DNA from: Advenella incenata
GTDB lineage: Bacteria; Pseudomonadota; Gammaproteobacteria; Burkholderiales; Burkholderiaceae_B
Reading direction: 5' to 3'
DNA: 64,000 bases
Assembly (NCBI RefSeq): GCF_004217095.1
Contig: NZ_SHKO01000003.1
Coordinates: 62,001 to 126,000 of the forward strand
Notes under the pieces: model-generated
Databases searched by the model: none
What the model saw: only the letters and a program-made list of their open reading frames with translations
Told to the model about the DNA's origin: nothing
Program-made: the position numbers and the translations under genes
Shown here: positions 44,119 through 52,962 of the stretch, in pieces
How positions within the stretch are numbered: the stretch's first letter is position 1
Layout: each line of letters begins with the position of its first letter

Positions 44119-44739
44119 TCAGCCGGCTGCAGGCTCACGAACAAAGCCCAGTCTTGCCGGAATATGCGTGCTTTCCAGCCATTGCATGGGCGCCGTCCAA
44201 TCGGGCGCGCCGTCCAGGGACACCGGCAAGGTGCGGCCGTCTTGCAGTGCTTGCAGATGACTCTGGTCAAGCGGTGTGGATGCTAACGGCGTGCCGGCTT
44301 CGGCCATTACCTGCAGCCGGGTGCTCAGCAGGCCCATATCACGGCTAGCCAGCATTGCCGCACCGTGTTCGGTCTGCATATACAGCCGGCCCTGCCCATC
44401 CAGCAGCCATTGGCTGATCCGGGTGACGGCCAGTTCATTATGGGTGATGAGCGTTTGCATATCGTCGGCCAGCCGGACAATATAGGGGGCGCAGGCAAGA
44501 TCGACAAATACCCGTTGCGGGCCGTTCTGGAAGAACCATTCTCCAGCTTCATTTGTCGCGTAGTTGCGGTTCATGAAATGGCGGATCTGTGCGTTGGCGA
44601 TTTTCTCGCCGCTTTGCCCTTCGCGTGCGCCGCCATGGGTATGCAGCAGCCAGTCGCCGTGGGCGTTGAGCGACAGCCAGCCATATACTGCCGGCACATC
44701 GGGCCACTTTTGCATGGCCCCCAGGACCTGTTCATCCAT
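44119..44739 (-). CDS. Conserved-looking protein of unknown function
   Basis: A 206-residue cytosolic-type protein (no signal peptide, no membrane helix). It opens with MDEQVLGAMQKWPDVPAVYGWLSLNAHGDWLLHTHGG, has ANAQIRHFMNRNYATNEAGEWFFQNGPQRVFVDL in the middle and ends near LDGAPDWTAPMQWLESTHIPARLGFVRE. The composition and codon use are ordinary, so I believe it is a real gene. I recall similar proteins next to Nudix genes in related bacteria but assign no function. Confidence 0.75.
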   Translation of the reverse strand: MDEQVLGAMQKWPDVPAVYGWLSLNAHGDWLLHTHGGAREGQSGEKIANAQIRHFMNRNYATNEAGEWFFQNGPQRVFVDLACAPYIVRLADDMQTLITHNELAVTRISQWLLDGQGRLYMQTEHGAAMLASRDMGLLSTRLQVMAEAGTPLASTPLDQSHLQALQDGRTLPVSLDGAPDWTAPMQWLESTHIPARLGFVREPAAG

Positions 44740-44987
44740 GATCTGTGTTCCTTCGCATGATTACTCTACTATCGATGATAACGTCAGTCGCGCGACCCGG
44801 GGCAGCATGGGGCGTCGAGCCGGCAAGAAAGTGCGGGTGCAAATGCGGGTTAATAGAGGGCGTTAAAAGTTGGGGCTTCCTGTGGGGCGACCGGCTTCTT
44901 GTTGCAACCGGCGCTTTGCATTACTATAGAAAAAACAGCTTATCAATGATCAAGCCATCTGGATGCAGATGGCAACAGGAGTTTGTC

Positions 44988-45269
44988 ATGACACCATTGA
45001 ATGATGCAGATATTGGCATTGCGCTGGCCTCGCTCGATGGGTGGGGGCTGGACGAAGACGGCAAAGCGTTGCGTCGGCATTTTACTTTTGATTCGTTTGT
45101 CCAGGCCTTTGGCTTCATGACAAAAGTCGCTTTGTTGGCCGAGCAAGCCAACCACCATCCGGAATGGAGCAATGTTTACAACAAGGTGGATATCCGCCTG
45201 ACGACCCACGACGCTGATGGCCTGACCGAAAGAGATGTCAAACTGGCCCAGGCAATTGATGCGCTTTGA
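44988..45269 (+). CDS. phhB: 4a-hydroxytetrahydrobiopterin dehydratase
   Basis: A 93-residue PCD/DCoH enzyme that regenerates the pterin cofactor after phenylalanine hydroxylation. The active-site motif [16 protein letters not shown] is present and is followed by [16 protein letters not shown]. The ATG at 44988 has AACAGGAG upstream; the open frame extends 81 codons further without family sequence. Located upstream of phhA on the same strand, separated by 298 bp. Confidence 0.93.
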   Translation: MTPLNDADIGIALASLDGWGLDEDGKALRRHFTFDSFVQAFGFMTKVALLAEQANHHPEWSNVYNKVDIRLTTHDADGLTERDVKLAQAIDAL

Positions 45270-45567
45270 CAGTCGGCTGCGTGGGTTCGATACACGAGTT
45301 GGCGGTTTGGACCAATCGCTTGTCTGCTCGGTTGTGGCGGCATAGGCTGCCAGCGCGATTCGCGCGATGAAGAGCGGCCATACGTGTGGGGCCTTGGCAT
45401 TTTCTGCACTGCCCGACCTTATTTCAAAAGGGAAAATAAAAAAAATTCTATAAAAATAGAAATAAAGAAGAAATTATTGCTTTGTTTGGCGAAACTCAGC
45501 ATGAATTCACCCTGATTTTATGTGCGTGATATTGTTTCCAAATAATAGTGACATCTGGAGACACCTT

Positions 45568-46467
45568 ATGGAAACGCTAAATTTGAACCCCGGCGAGAAA
45601 CATGGTTGCGCCGATCCGCAAGCGATTGCGCCGTCGGCCGACTGGACTATCGATCAGAACTGGGAAGCCTATACGCAAGAAGAACACGGCGTCTGGAAAA
45701 CGCTTTATGAACGGCAAAGCAAATTACTGCCCGGGCGTGTGTGCGACCAGTATCTGGATTGCATGAAGCAAATGCCCATCACCGCAGATGAAATCCCGGA
45801 TTTTCGTCGCGTGAACGATTTGCTGATGAAGCACACCGGATGGCAGATTGTGGCTGTGCCCGGCCTGGTGCCCGATGACGTGTTTTTCACCCATATTGCC
45901 AACCGTCGCTTTCCCGCAGGCCAGTTCATCCGCTCGAAAGACAAGCTGGATTACTTGCAGGAGCCTGATGTATTTCATGATGTTTTCGGGCATGCACCCA
46001 TGTTGATGAATCCGGCCATTGCCGATTTTATGCAGGCCTACGGCCAGGGCGGATTAAAAGCGCTCGAGCATGGCATTCTGCCCTTCATCTCTCGCCTGTA
46101 CTGGTACACCATTGAGTTCGGCCTGGTCCAGCAAAAAGACGGTATACGAATTTATGGCGCGGGTATCAGCTCCTCATTTACCGAAAGTCAGTACTGTCTG
46201 CAAGATGATTCGCCCAACCACATCGGCTTTAATCTGGAGCGGGTCATGCGTACGGATTATCGTATTGACGATCTGCAGAAAAGCTATTTTGTAATTAACG
46301 CACTGGATGATCTTTTCGAACTGGCGCAGATTGATTTTGATCCGATATATGCACGCATCATCAATCAACCCACCTATATGCCGGATCAGATTCTGCCGGG
46401 CGATCGGGTGCTCCATGCCGGAACGCAGCGGTATCATCGTCAAAAGGCTACGCGCGCCGACGGCTAA
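45568..46467 (+). CDS. phhA: Phenylalanine 4-hydroxylase
   Basis: A 299-residue iron and tetrahydropterin-dependent enzyme converting phenylalanine to tyrosine. The iron ligands are in VFHDVFGHAPML (the two histidines) and YWYTIEFG (the glutamate). VPDDVFFTHIANRRFPAGQFIR is also conserved. The start at 45568 is preceded by TGGAGAC; the frame opens at 45520, but the upstream segment has no family character. The AT-rich DNA before it (45420-45560) probably contains the promoter. Confidence 0.96.
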   Translation: METLNLNPGEKHGCADPQAIAPSADWTIDQNWEAYTQEEHGVWKTLYERQSKLLPGRVCDQYLDCMKQMPITADEIPDFRRVNDLLMKHTGWQIVAVPGLVPDDVFFTHIANRRFPAGQFIRSKDKLDYLQEPDVFHDVFGHAPMLMNPAIADFMQAYGQGGLKALEHGILPFISRLYWYTIEFGLVQQKDGIRIYGAGISSSFTESQYCLQDDSPNHIGFNLERVMRTDYRIDDLQKSYFVINALDDLFELAQIDFDPIYARIINQPTYMPDQILPGDRVLHAGTQRYHRQKATRADG

Positions 46468-46682
46468 GGCTGACAATTCATTCACAGTGGTTCGGTGCGG
46501 GTCTTGGGCGCATTTTTTGCGGCTTTGCGCGCAGGCAGACGAAAAGCCTTTACTGGATATCGCTCGACCCGTCCTGCCATGTCAAGTCAACATGCTTAAT
46601 TGACGCTGAATAAAGTGATACTATGGAACCGCAAGCGCCCGGCTAGCGGCCCGTTCAGTTCCAGTAAAGGTATGAGGATTCC

Positions 46683-49265
46683 ATGAGTGTCGATTTCAGT
46701 CAGTTCTTTAATGGCCCGATTCGTGACAGCCTGATTGCGCAGGTGTCCGGCTATCTGGATATTTCCCGCCAGCAGGCGACCACTGCCTATGACAAGGCTG
46801 TCGCGCTGGTGATCGGTGCGATGGCGCGGCAGGCGGGTAAGCCCGACGGAGCGCAAGCTCTGGCAGCTCACATTCAAAATAGTCAGACTCAAACCAGTCT
46901 GACTTCCAGCGCCTTGTCGCCGACAGTGCTGACCAACGATCAGTTCGCACAGATTGTGACGCTGGGCGAAAGCGAGCAGGCAATCATACTGGGACCACGG
47001 CAGGAAGCGGTAAGCGCTCATCTGGAAGTAGCAACTGGCCTGGATTCCAAAGCGGTTGGATCACTATTGTCTATTGTTGTGCCGTTTGTGCTTTCCTTTC
47101 TGAAAAACAATATCACAACTGAAAGCGAGCCAGGGCAAAGCCTGCCCGTGTTGCTGGCCGCCCAGGCGCCGCACGTGGCCGCCCAGCTGGACGCGCCGGC
47201 GCTTGCTGCGCTTGGTGAAGACAGCCTGGAAGGCCTGTTCGGACCGGATGCGCTGGCCGCTGTAGACGCCAGTGCTGCTACGTCACAAAATGGCAAGCAC
47301 GGGTCGGCACAAGGCACAATGACAAATGATAAACCAGCTAATGGCTGGTTCAAATGGGTGCTGACGCTGGCCGTGGTGCTGGCCGGTGCAGCCTGGATCA
47401 AAAGTTGCACGCAATCGGATACGACAACGACCGAAAACGCCAAGCCGGCAGATCAGCAACAGTCTGCAACCGACGCGCCTGCGCCTGATGCGGCAACGGC
47501 ACCCAGCGCTGCGCCAGGCACCCCGGGTGCCGCTACAGAGCCTTCTGCCAATTTCCCCGCACCGGATGCGACGCAATCTGCTGGCCAGGCGGATGCGCCC
47601 GCCGCCGAGAGTGCGCAGGCAGGCAGCACAAAACCGGAAAGTACGCAGGCAGATAGCGCAGACAAACCCGCAACGCCTGCTGCTACAGAAAGTACAGAGG
47701 CTGTCCCGCCGGCAACAGACAGCACTCCGCCGGATGCTGCAGCAACGCCAGCGTCCGAGCCTGCCGCCGATACAGCGGGTAACGATTCGACTAACGGATC
47801 AACTGATGGCCCGACCTATGGCCAGGCCAGCGACACCATGGAGCCTGAAGCGCAGGCCGGTGCATCTGCCGGTGCCACCGATTCCGCTGCGCAGACGACC
47901 GAGCAAAAAGCCGCAACGTCTGTGCAAGAGGTCAATACAGACAATGCCAAGACAGAAGCGTCAGGTGCAGACAAGACCAAGTCTGATCAGGCGCCAGCGC
48001 CAGCAGCAGAGGGGGCCGCAGCAACGACCGCTGCACCCGATGCATCGAGCGCCACGGCCGAACAAGCCGGGTCAAGCAGTGCCGCAACTGATAGTGCGGC
48101 ACCAAGCAACGCAACAACTAACAGCGCTACAACTGGCAACGCCGCACCGGGCAAGACAACAACTTTCGCCGAGCCCGCGCCCATTGCAGACAAGCCGGAC
48201 ACACAGTCTGCTGCGCCAACACCTGAAACGGCGGCTGGCAAAACCACGAGCTTTGCAGAGTCCGATTCGTCTGGCAGTCAGTCCGCACCTGCAAAGCCAC
48301 AAGAAGAAAAGGCTGATCAACCCGCCGATACTCAGTCTGGCAATGCGCCAGCCAGCGACGCGGCGGCACCGCCCACAACGACCACCGAGTCTTCTGGTAA
48401 AACCACGACATTTGGTGATGCGGGACAGGACAAATCTGCGAGCGGCAGCGCAACGCAGACCGACAGTACTACAACCCCCGCCGAAGGTGCAGGCCAAACT
48501 CCTGTTGCCGCCGAGCCGGCTACAAGCGGTGCTCAGGACGGAGCCACGGCGCGGGTTGAGCTTGAACGTGATGGCGACGCGCTCAGAATCCGTGGGACAG
48601 TACCTGACGAATCGGCGCGCAATCGCATTTTGAGCGCGGCCAAATTTGTTGATGGACACAGCAAAATAGAAGATGAACTGAAAGTGGATAGTCAGGCAGC
48701 AGCATCAACCTTCGATGACTATTCTGGCTTGCTCAGTCTGCTTCGCGGATATCACGATGTTAATGTCAAGCTGGAGCAGGATGTGCTGACGTTGACCGGA
48801 CGGGTATCGTCCAGTGAGGAAAAAGAGGCGCTGACCACCAAGCTGCAGAATCTGGTAGGCACCAATATCCAGGTCAATAACCAGGCCGAAGTTGTGGCTC
48901 CTGCCCGTACAGCAACGCCCGATGTGGCAGGGGCACCGGCGGCGCTGCCTCAGGTGCAATTTGCTTCTGGTAGCGCCCAGGTCGACAGCCGTTACCATAA
49001 TGATCTTGACCAGTATGCGCAGCAATTGAAAGCGAGTGGAAAATCGGTGCAACTGGTCGGATTCGCCGATGAATCCGGTAGCGAGCCGGGTAATGAAACG
49101 TTGTCCAAACGTCGGGCTGAGTCGGTCAAAGCCTATCTGATCCTGCGCGGGGTGCAGGCGCAGCACATCCAGGCCGACGGGCAGGGCACGCAGGCGCCGG
49201 TGGCCGACAACACCACAGAAGCTGGGCGTGCGAAAAACCGCCGCGTGGAAATTAGAGAGCAGTAG
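46683..49265 (+). CDS. DUF937-like/transmembrane/BON/OmpA multidomain envelope protein
   Basis: An 860-residue protein, unusual in its layout. Residues 1-200 form an alpha-helical DUF937-like region (VDFSQFFNGPIRDSLIAQVSGYL at the start). A membrane helix follows at 221-243 (WFKWVLTLAVVLAGAAWIK). About 245-620 is an Ala/Thr/Pro/Ser/Asp-rich linker, with GKTT(T/S)F repeats at residues 490, 519 and 572. Two BON-type segments lie at about 623-675 and 680-745. An OmpA-like peptidoglycan-binding domain (755-860) contains PQVQFASGSAQVDSRY, LSKRRAESVKAYL and AKNRRVEIRE. The first domain should be cytosolic and the last periplasmic, bridging membrane and cell wall. Function unknown. Start at 46683 follows AAAGGTATGAGG. 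Confidence 0.88.
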   Translation: MSVDFSQFFNGPIRDSLIAQVSGYLDISRQQATTAYDKAVALVIGAMARQAGKPDGAQALAAHIQNSQTQTSLTSSALSPTVLTNDQFAQIVTLGESEQAIILGPRQEAVSAHLEVATGLDSKAVGSLLSIVVPFVLSFLKNNITTESEPGQSLPVLLAAQAPHVAAQLDAPALAALGEDSLEGLFGPDALAAVDASAATSQNGKHGSAQGTMTNDKPANGWFKWVLTLAVVLAGAAWIKSCTQSDTTTTENAKPADQQQSATDAPAPDAATAPSAAPGTPGAATEPSANFPAPDATQSAGQADAPAAESAQAGSTKPESTQADSADKPATPAATESTEAVPPATDSTPPDAAATPASEPAADTAGNDSTNGSTDGPTYGQASDTMEPEAQAGASAGATDSAAQTTEQKAATSVQEVNTDNAKTEASGADKTKSDQAPAPAAEGAAATTAAPDASSATAEQAGSSSAATDSAAPSNATTNSATTGNAAPGKTTTFAEPAPIADKPDTQSAAPTPETAAGKTTSFAESDSSGSQSAPAKPQEEKADQPADTQSGNAPASDAAAPPTTTTESSGKTTTFGDAGQDKSASGSATQTDSTTTPAEGAGQTPVAAEPATSGAQDGATARVELERDGDALRIRGTVPDESARNRILSAAKFVDGHSKIEDELKVDSQAAASTFDDYSGLLSLLRGYHDVNVKLEQDVLTLTGRVSSSEEKEALTTKLQNLVGTNIQVNNQAEVVAPARTATPDVAGAPAALPQVQFASGSAQVDSRYHNDLDQYAQQLKASGKSVQLVGFADESGSEPGNETLSKRRAESVKAYLILRGVQAQHIQADGQGTQAPVADNTTEAGRAKNRRVEIREQ

Positions 49266-49401
49266 TCATCACCCGGTGCGCGCCAGGCTTATTACAGATG
49301 TGTTTGTAATAAATCTGCGCGCAGCTCAGGGGACGCGTATTCAGGTTGGACAAGATGCATGATGGCAGACATCAACGTGACGTTATCAATCATCAAAAGA
49401 A

Positions 49402-49436
49402 CGAGGCCGGATTCAATGTCCGGCTTCGACGTTTTT
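49402..49436 (+). terminator. Intrinsic terminator after the OmpA-domain gene
   Basis: CGAGGCCGGA (49402-49411) pairs with TCCGGCTTCG (49419-49428), allowing one G-T pair, and is followed by ACGTTTTT. It lies about 140 bp past the stop. Confidence 0.65.
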
Positions 49437-49500
49437 GGCAACAATACGGCCAGCGGCACAGGTGCCACTTACACGTCATTGCCAGCGATATCGCAGTGTG

Positions 49501-50001
49501 TCAATGTCCTGTGACAGGAGCACCGGCAACCGCGCAACCGGTGTATTTTCTGTTTTTATAAAATAGTATGGCGCTCCAATCATAGGTGCCGCGGGAGTTT
49601 ACACAAGGTTTTCTGTTTATTGTCAGATTGACGCTGTTTTTGCGGCGTCTGTTTTGCTGTTTAACGGCGTGATCTGTCGCTATGAACCTGATGCCGCCTT
49701 TGTCGTTAAATCTTTCGGCCGTGAGCGTGACCAGATCGCTCGTAGACCTCTCTATCTGCAACAAGGGGCCGTCAATGACAGCGCTCCAGACGGCAGGTTT
49801 GTTGCCAAATGCGGTGAATGCGCGAGTGGGTGGGCTGATGCTGCCGGCCGATGAGTCACCTGCGGTAAATGGGTCCGGTTTTGGCTGGCGTGTTCCGGTA
49901 AGGCTGGTCTGCGAATTGACGCCGGTACCAGACAATAGCGTACATGCGGTGATTGGTAGTATCAGGCAGCCTAAGACAAGCAATGAAGGAATAGAGTCCA
50001 T
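49501..50001 (-). CDS. Lipoprotein of unknown function
   Basis: A 166-residue protein with a lipoprotein signal: MDSIPSLLVLGCLILPITAC, whose lipobox ITAC puts the modified cysteine at position 20. A threonine/serine/proline-rich stretch follows (to about residue 60), then a folded-looking part with LVTLTAERFNDKGGIRF and SAILFYKNRKYTGCAV near the C-terminus, which resembles short outer-membrane lipoproteins of the COG3650/META-like group. That resemblance is tentative. The 15-bp tandem repeat lies upstream. Confidence 0.7.
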   Translation of the reverse strand: MDSIPSLLVLGCLILPITACTLLSGTGVNSQTSLTGTRQPKPDPFTAGDSSAGSISPPTRAFTAFGNKPAVWSAVIDGPLLQIERSTSDLVTLTAERFNDKGGIRFIATDHAVKQQNRRRKNSVNLTINRKPCVNSRGTYDWSAILFYKNRKYTGCAVAGAPVTGH

Positions 50002-50116
50002 TTTGTATTCCCTGAAAATTCAGTTTGTTCATCCTGTGCTGGCTGCCAGTTTTGAATTTTGCTGGTGGCGGCTACGGCGCAGTAGATAGACTTTTTTATT
50101 ACGCGGAACCGGCATC

Positions 50117-50221
50117 AAAGATCCCTGGTTCTGAGATCCTTGGTTCAAAGACCCTTGGTTCAGAGATCCTTGGTTTAAAGATCCTTGGTTTAAAGATCCT
50201 TGGTTTAAAGATCCTTGGTTC
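50117..50221. repeat. 15-bp tandem repeat, seven copies
   Basis: Unit AAAGATCCTTGGTTT with C/T at the last position and changes in the first three bases (AAA, TGA, AAA, AGA, AAA, AAA, AAA). Copies 4-6 are the most alike, suggesting recent duplication. The unit is a multiple of three; a plus-strand frame reads (Ser/Leu)-(Glu/Lys)-Ile-Leu-Gly repeats, but that frame has no supported start and I treat the block as non-coding. It lies between the lipoprotein start and the YeeE/YedE terminator. Confidence 0.85.
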
Positions 50222-50250
50222 AGAGGCCCCGTGTGTCCTGTCTTAAAGTA

Positions 50251-50286
50251 AAAAAAGACGTGACAATTTTAACATTGTCACGTCTT
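50251..50286 (-). terminator. Strong intrinsic terminator of the YeeE/YedE gene
   Basis: AAGACGTGACAAT (50255-50267) and ATTGTCACGTCTT (50274-50286) are perfect 13-base arms around a 6-base loop. On the minus strand the stem is followed by a run of T residues, complementing the A run at 50251-50256. It lies about 60 bp past the minus-strand stop. Confidence 0.9.
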
Positions 50287-50346
50287 CGTAATCGTTGATT
50301 TTTGTTAAGTATTTACGCCGATCAAACGTAAATCCCAACATTTCCT

Positions 50347-51573
50347 TTAGCAGGCAGTTTGCGATGTTTTCTCTACTGCCAGACCGAAAAAGGGGCGTAT
50401 TTTGGTGCCGATCACGTTGCCGGCGAAGGCAGCGACCAGCCAAAGCCAGCCATGCAGACTTCCCGACAGAATACCGCTGAAATAGGCGCCGATATTGCAA
50501 CCGAAAGCCAGGCGTGCGCCATAGCCAAGTAGCAGACCGCCAATGATCGCTGCCAGTACAGATCGTGCGGGCAACTTCCAGACCGGGGCGAATTTTCCAG
50601 CCAGACTGGCCGCCAGCAACGCACCCAGGATGATGCCGATGTCCATGACACTTGTGATGTCATTGCGCACGGGGGCGGCCAGGGAGGCAGCCGCTGGCCC
50701 TTGCCAGAAGCCCCAGCCACTGACGTCGTAGCCAACGGCCATCAATATTTTCGAGCCCCACAAGGCAAAGGCAGAGGTAATTCCCCAGGGGCGCCCGGCC
50801 AATGCCAGGGTAGCGAAGTTGAGCAAGACCAGTACGATAGAGCCGATCACCAGCGGCCAAGGGCCGGAAAGCAGCCTGCCCCATCCGCCGGCCTGGCCGA
50901 CGCTAACGGCAGAAGAAATCAACGTTCCATGCCGGCGCTTTTCAGCCCAGATGGTGAACAGGGCAATACCCAGAAACAATACGAAGCTGCTGACCAATGC
51001 GGTAGGGGCGCCCCACTCCTGCACGATGGAATACGGGGCGAACGACGGCCGGCTCGCCCACCAGGGTAGGTGGGCTGCGCCGATGACAGAGCCGATAATG
51101 AAACCGATCAACGTAATAATCATACGCGTGCTGCCACCGCCAACGGTATAAAGCGTACCGGAGGCGCAGCCGCCGCCCATTTGCATGCCAATCCCGAAAA
51201 TAAAGGCACCCACCAATACCGATGTGCCCACCGGGCTCACAAAACCGCTGACGTTCTGTCCCCACAGCGTTCCATTGCCCAGCACCGGAAAAAACAGCAG
51301 GCAGCCAAACGCCAGCATCAGCATCTGCGCGCGCAGTCCGGCGCCGCGCCGATCTGAAATAAATACGCGCCAGGATGATGTGAAGCCAAAGGCGCTGTGA
51401 TACAGCGTTGCGCCCAGCAGGATGCCCACGATCCACAACGCGGCCTGCCGGCTACTGACCGTGCCATTCAGATAGATAAGGCCCAGCGCAATCAGTGCAG
51501 CTGATACTGCTGCGGGAACCAGGTTGATCTGCGATCGCGCAGGAGACGGAAGCGTAGAAGGATTCGAGGCCAT
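50347..51573 (-). CDS. YeeE/YedE family sulphur-compound transporter
   Basis: A 408-residue inner-membrane protein with about ten hydrophobic segments. Glycine-rich cysteine-bearing loops typical of the family are GMQMGGGCASGTLYTVGGGSTRM and YGARLAFGCNIGAYFSGILSGSLHGW. Members such as TsuA move thiosulphate, and others take part in selenium or sulphur metabolism. The ATG at 51573 begins MASNPSTLPSPARSQINLVP; the frame is open 29 residues upstream. No sulphur-carrier (TusA) gene adjoins it. Confidence 0.88.
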   Translation of the reverse strand: MASNPSTLPSPARSQINLVPAAVSAALIALGLIYLNGTVSSRQAALWIVGILLGATLYHSAFGFTSSWRVFISDRRGAGLRAQMLMLAFGCLLFFPVLGNGTLWGQNVSGFVSPVGTSVLVGAFIFGIGMQMGGGCASGTLYTVGGGSTRMIITLIGFIIGSVIGAAHLPWWASRPSFAPYSIVQEWGAPTALVSSFVLFLGIALFTIWAEKRRHGTLISSAVSVGQAGGWGRLLSGPWPLVIGSIVLVLLNFATLALAGRPWGITSAFALWGSKILMAVGYDVSGWGFWQGPAAASLAAPVRNDITSVMDIGIILGALLAASLAGKFAPVWKLPARSVLAAIIGGLLLGYGARLAFGCNIGAYFSGILSGSLHGWLWLVAAFAGNVIGTKIRPFFGLAVEKTSQTAC

Positions 51574-51790
51574 GATGAAAAAGTCGCCCGGGTGACGACA
51601 CTGAGTTTGAAAAGGGTATCTTACGCCGCGGACCAATAAAATCCAAACGGCATCATTCATTATTTTAAAGATATCTGCGGTGGCGACGACGCGGTAACCT
51701 TGCTGCTGGCAGGGTCGTCACCATTGAGGGAGGCACGGCGGGTAAATTCAGCTCAGTGCGAAAGTGCTGGCAAGGCACGATTGCATAACG

Positions 51791-52651
51791 CTATTTCAAT
51801 CTGTCTGGATTGGCTCGCTTCTCGGGCGCAAACAGGTCCAAGGCGTAGATTGTCGCTTTCACAAAGTGCACATAGGCCGCGATCCGCAAGTTGTCATTGG
51901 CCAGATCGTCAGCCGCCTGACCCAAATAGGACGCCATTGCGCTTTGCAGCACCGGTTGATGTTGCGCCGGCAGCCGTTGCAGCGCCCATTGTGCGGCGCT
52001 ATCTTTTGGCGCGAAGCCGCCTGTTGCCAGGCTGAACCAGATGCGGGCAAGCGCCAGCACCACGTTGCGTTCATCTGCCTCCCAGTCAGCCGGCGCTTGC
52101 CATTGGTCAATGGTGTCCTTGAACGCGTTGAGCAGGTCGCGCCGTGGCACCGGTTCGAACAGTTCGCCCGCCGGCATACCCAGCAGGCATATGCTGTGTG
52201 CCTGTGCTTTGGTGATCAGGATGGCAAGATCATGATCCACGCAGGCGCCCTGAATCTGGCCTGAGGACAACTCGTCGCGCAGCCATTCACCGTACTGGCA
52301 TTCCCGCCTTGGCGGATAGCGCCAGGGGACCACGGCAGCACGCTGTACCACGGTCACTTCCAGTGGCCGTATGGCATTGACCACGGGCCAGGCGGAAATG
52401 GCTTGCAAATCCATCATCAAATCATGCCTGAGCTGCTCCGTCAGCGCCTTGCTGACGGTCACCAGCAGATCGATATCGCTTTGCGGCTTGAGACCGCCGT
52501 CCACCGCAGAGCCAAAAAGATGGATGGCTTGCAGCGAATCGCCTAAATGATGCGAAAGCAGTGCACAGGCGCTTGCCACTTGCCCGGCGACCTCGGCAGG
52601 CACAGAGCCATTCGGCCTGGTGCTGCTTAATGATTCGTTATTAATATTCAT
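51791..52651 (-). CDS. aadA: AadA-like aminoglycoside adenylyltransferase
   Basis: A 286-residue protein very similar in pattern to ANT(3'')-type enzymes that inactivate streptomycin and spectinomycin by adenylation. The nucleotidyltransferase motif is LFGSAVDGGLKPQSDIDLL (GS at 47-48, aspartates 59 and 61), with the WRYPPRRECQYGEWLRDEL region, DHDLAILITKAQAHSICLLG, DERNVVLALARIWFSLATG and APKDSAAQWALQRLPAQHQPV, all family hallmarks. The ATG at 52651 is used; the open frame is 19 residues longer. I see no integron attC site or integrase, so it looks chromosomal. Activity on drugs is inferred only. Confidence 0.87.
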   Translation of the reverse strand: MNINNESLSSTRPNGSVPAEVAGQVASACALLSHHLGDSLQAIHLFGSAVDGGLKPQSDIDLLVTVSKALTEQLRHDLMMDLQAISAWPVVNAIRPLEVTVVQRAAVVPWRYPPRRECQYGEWLRDELSSGQIQGACVDHDLAILITKAQAHSICLLGMPAGELFEPVPRRDLLNAFKDTIDQWQAPADWEADERNVVLALARIWFSLATGGFAPKDSAAQWALQRLPAQHQPVLQSAMASYLGQAADDLANDNLRIAAYVHFVKATIYALDLFAPEKRANPDRLK

Positions 52652-52752
52652 GACACTTTTTGAGCAAACGTCAGAAAAAATGCCATGATACCTGCCAACA
52701 GAGGCCACCGTCCAATCGCGGGTGCCGCAGGAATAGGGCGGCCGCTACAGGT

Positions 52753-52962
52753 TCAATAAAAATGCTGATTAGCGACATATTTGCGAACGCGACTCATATC
52801 CATGAAATCAATATCGCTGCGATGACGTTCGCTTTGTGCAAGACTGACGAATTTGATTGCCTGTTCCTCATTCAAAGTGCGGGTTTCCCCGTTTTCGTAA
52901 TGGAACTTTACACCGGGCACCCCGTGTTCGTACAAAACGCTAACTGATTGAACGTGATTCAT
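52753..52962 (-). CDS. Small protein of unknown function (69 residues)
   Basis: Begins MNHVQSVSVLYEHGVPGVKF with a strong ribosome-binding site, GGAGG five bases before the ATG at 52962. Contains no cysteine, no membrane helix and no signal peptide; a mixed charged/polar composition (HYENGETRTLNEEQAIKFV) suggests a small folded cytosolic protein. I recognise no family. Confidence 0.6.
   Translation of the reverse strand: MNHVQSVSVLYEHGVPGVKFHYENGETRTLNEEQAIKFVSLAQSERHRSDIDFMDMSRVRKYVANQHFY

Noticed and set aside
45480-45567. Sigma-54 promoter upstream of phhA
   Set aside because: A TGGC and a later GC are present, but the spacing is off by one base from the -24/-12 pattern.
47386-48633. Long plus-strand open frame of 415 codons in another phase inside the OmpA-domain gene
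   Set aside because: It is an Arg/Pro/Gln-rich shadow of the low-complexity linker with no start signal or family sequence.
51791-52962. Integron gene cassette
   Set aside because: No attC-like inverted repeat, no attI and no integrase in the surrounding sequence.
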